In this document: piece by piece, positions 6,265-7,258 of the stretch
Numbering within the stretch: position 1 is the first letter of the stretch
Layout of the letters: every line of letters begins with the position of its first letter
Source of the DNA: Nitrospira sp. UBA2083
GTDB lineage: Bacteria; Nitrospirota; Nitrospiria; Nitrospirales; Nitrospiraceae
Assembly: GCA_002331625.1 (NCBI GenBank)
Contig: DCZN01000078.1
Location: forward strand, 87,766-95,023
DNA: 7,258 nt
Reading direction: 5' to 3'
Made by a program: the position numbers and the translations under genes
Notes under the pieces: generated by a model
Told to the model about the DNA's origin: nothing
The model's database searches: none
Seen by the model: only the letters and a program-made list of their open reading frames with translations

Positions 6265-6535
6265 CAACCGCTCCGATCTCCGTCAGGATGCCTGATAAGA
6301 ACGGTCCATTGTCTCCGTTTTGGGCGTTGGAGGCACGATGCGCCGGCGACAATCAGCCGCCCGGTTTTAGCCAAGGCCTTCTCCCAGTTGGCACATAGGC
6401 GTAGCGGTAGGGTCGTACGATGGTTCAAATCGTCCATTGAATTATGAAGAAAATTTCATGATCCCCTAATGTGCTCTTCATGTTTCAAGTAGAGAGTAGG
6501 GTAGCATTGGCAATAGGGAAAGGGGGTGAGGAGCG

Positions 6536-7207
6536 ATGACGATACTATTCCTTACCGTGCTCGCCCTGAGCGTCGCTGCGGGGGTCATCCACTCGCGCGA
6601 GCGGATGCCGGTACGTGTTCGTCCGATCCGACGCACACGGCTCATCACCATCCGAGACGTCCTCGCGGGACTCGTGATTCTTCCCATTCTGCTGCCCAGC
6701 ATAGCGGGCGCCCATGGCACCGTGGCGCTGGAGGATGATCCCTGCGTCCAACGGGTGGGCGGAAGTCGCGTTCATTTCAATGCGTATCAGCCGCAACACG
6801 AGCCCAAGGCTCAGTACTGCACGGACATCCCCGGGGAGGGCGACACGTATCTCGTCGTGGATCTCGTCGATCCGACCTTGCGCAGCCTGCCGGTGAGCGT
6901 ACGGGTTATCAGAGGACCACGCGAGGGCGACCACGGTGAAACCGTCGCGTCCTGGCCTGCCACGATCCATCCGGATGGGGTGTTGCGAGGCGAAGCGAAA
7001 TTAGCGAAGGGTCTCTATCAGCTCATCATCGCGCCAGAAGGCTTCAGTCCGTCGTCCTACTTGCTGCGAGTGCAGCAGGTGGACTACTCGGCGAGTGCAC
7101 GAAAAATGGTTGGGCCGATTACCATCATTTTGCTTTTTGTCTTGATTGGGTATGAGCTCTCGAAATCACAATCGGTAAAGAACTGGCGGCTCTTCGGCCG
7201 CGGCTAA
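6536..7207 (+). CDS. Exported membrane-anchored protein of unknown function, possible N-terminal-histidine metal site
   Basis: A strong GAGGAG (6528-6533) precedes the ATG, fixing translation here. The 223-residue protein has a hydrophobic stretch at 2-17, a basic region (20-40), a second hydrophobic stretch (about 42-57) ending AGA before His60-Gly61, an extracytoplasmic beta-rich part, and a C-terminal transmembrane helix (about 192-207) with a short basic tail. The region 24-60 looks like a classical signal peptide; an in-frame ATG at 6605 would begin exactly there. Cleavage after Ala59 would expose an N-terminal His-Gly, as in mature PmoB/AmoB and chitin-active lytic monooxygenases, where that histidine binds copper. 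Other visible candidates are His80 in RVHFNAYQPQ and a likely disulfide between Cys70 and Cys95. I do not recognise the family, so copper binding is a hypothesis. The gene is followed 45 bases later by another start with a strong binding site, suggesting one operon. Confidence 0.8.
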   Translation: MTILFLTVLALSVAAGVIHSRERMPVRVRPIRRTRLITIRDVLAGLVILPILLPSIAGAHGTVALEDDPCVQRVGGSRVHFNAYQPQHEPKAQYCTDIPGEGDTYLVVDLVDPTLRSLPVSVRVIRGPREGDHGETVASWPATIHPDGVLRGEAKLAKGLYQLIIAPEGFSPSSYLLRVQQVDYSASARKMVGPITIILLFVLIGYELSKSQSVKNWRLFGRG

Positions 7208-7252
7208 GGTTCGGGTTGGTACGAATGGGTCTCTAAACCAGGAGGTTTCATC

Positions 7253-7258
7253 ATGGCA
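7253..7258 (+). CDS. Start of the next gene (only Met-Ala in window)
   Basis: AGGAGG (7240-7245) lies seven bases before ATG GCA at the very edge of the window. This near-ideal binding site, 45 bases after the preceding stop codon with no terminator between, marks the start of a probably well-translated gene in the same transcript. Only two codons are visible, so nothing can be said of its product. Confidence 0.65.

Noticed and set aside
6283..6295. Small hairpin after ttcA (TCAGG, ATG, CCTGA)
   Set aside because: Only five base pairs and no T-run, so it is too weak to call a terminator.
6225..6437. A 70-codon minus-strand reading frame overlapping the end of ttcA
   Set aside because: Its last part is antisense to ttcA and it shows no initiation signal or known family pattern. 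A decayed gene fragment cannot be excluded, but nothing supports it.

Overview
The window looks like a chromosomal segment of a Gram-negative environmental bacterium of moderately high GC. The mix of genes (TtcA, a low-molecular-weight phosphatase-type protein, a gluzincin/ATP-grasp pair and several small membrane proteins) is compatible with Nitrospira-like Nitrospirota. That assignment is inferred from protein character only; there is no rRNA or marker gene.

Layout, left to right. Positions 1-225 (minus) hold a decayed second copy of the 3' end of an ATP-grasp gene whose intact paralogue lies at 2566-3588. Next on the minus strand are a membrane-anchored SGNH-hydrolase-like protein (246-1547) and a small two-helix membrane protein (1712-1996). 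A 569-base stretch (1997-2565) has no convincing gene. It carries hairpins and, at its right end, a strong plus-strand ribosome binding site leading only into a 32-codon reading frame antisense to the ATP-grasp gene.

The core of the window is a minus-strand two-gene operon: a HExxH zinc metallopeptidase-like protein (3585-4646) followed by a D-Ala-D-Ala-ligase-like ATP-grasp enzyme (2566-3588). The stop and start codons overlap as ATGA, so the two are probably translationally coupled. The operon has its own candidate extended -10 promoter under a palindrome. It is separated from the upstream gene, a low-molecular-weight protein-tyrosine-phosphatase homologue (4797-5294), by a clear hairpin terminator. 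An amide-bond-forming enzyme paired with a peptidase suggests synthesis or modification of a peptide-like product, but the substrate cannot be read from the sequence.

The phosphatase gene is divergent from ttcA (5365-6264, plus), the tRNA C32 2-thiolation enzyme, with only 70 bases between the start codons. The best ttcA promoter would place transcription start almost on the ATG, suggesting a leaderless message. After about 270 bases with no gene seen (6265-6535), a membrane-tethered extracytoplasmic protein of unknown function (6536-7207) follows. If its internal signal peptide is cleaved, the mature chain would begin His-Gly, as in several copper-binding families. A strong ribosome binding site 45 bases later starts another gene at 7253, of which only Met-Ala is in the window.

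Most notable: the metallopeptidase/ATP-grasp pair with its decayed paralogue, and the possible N-terminal-histidine exported protein at the right edge.
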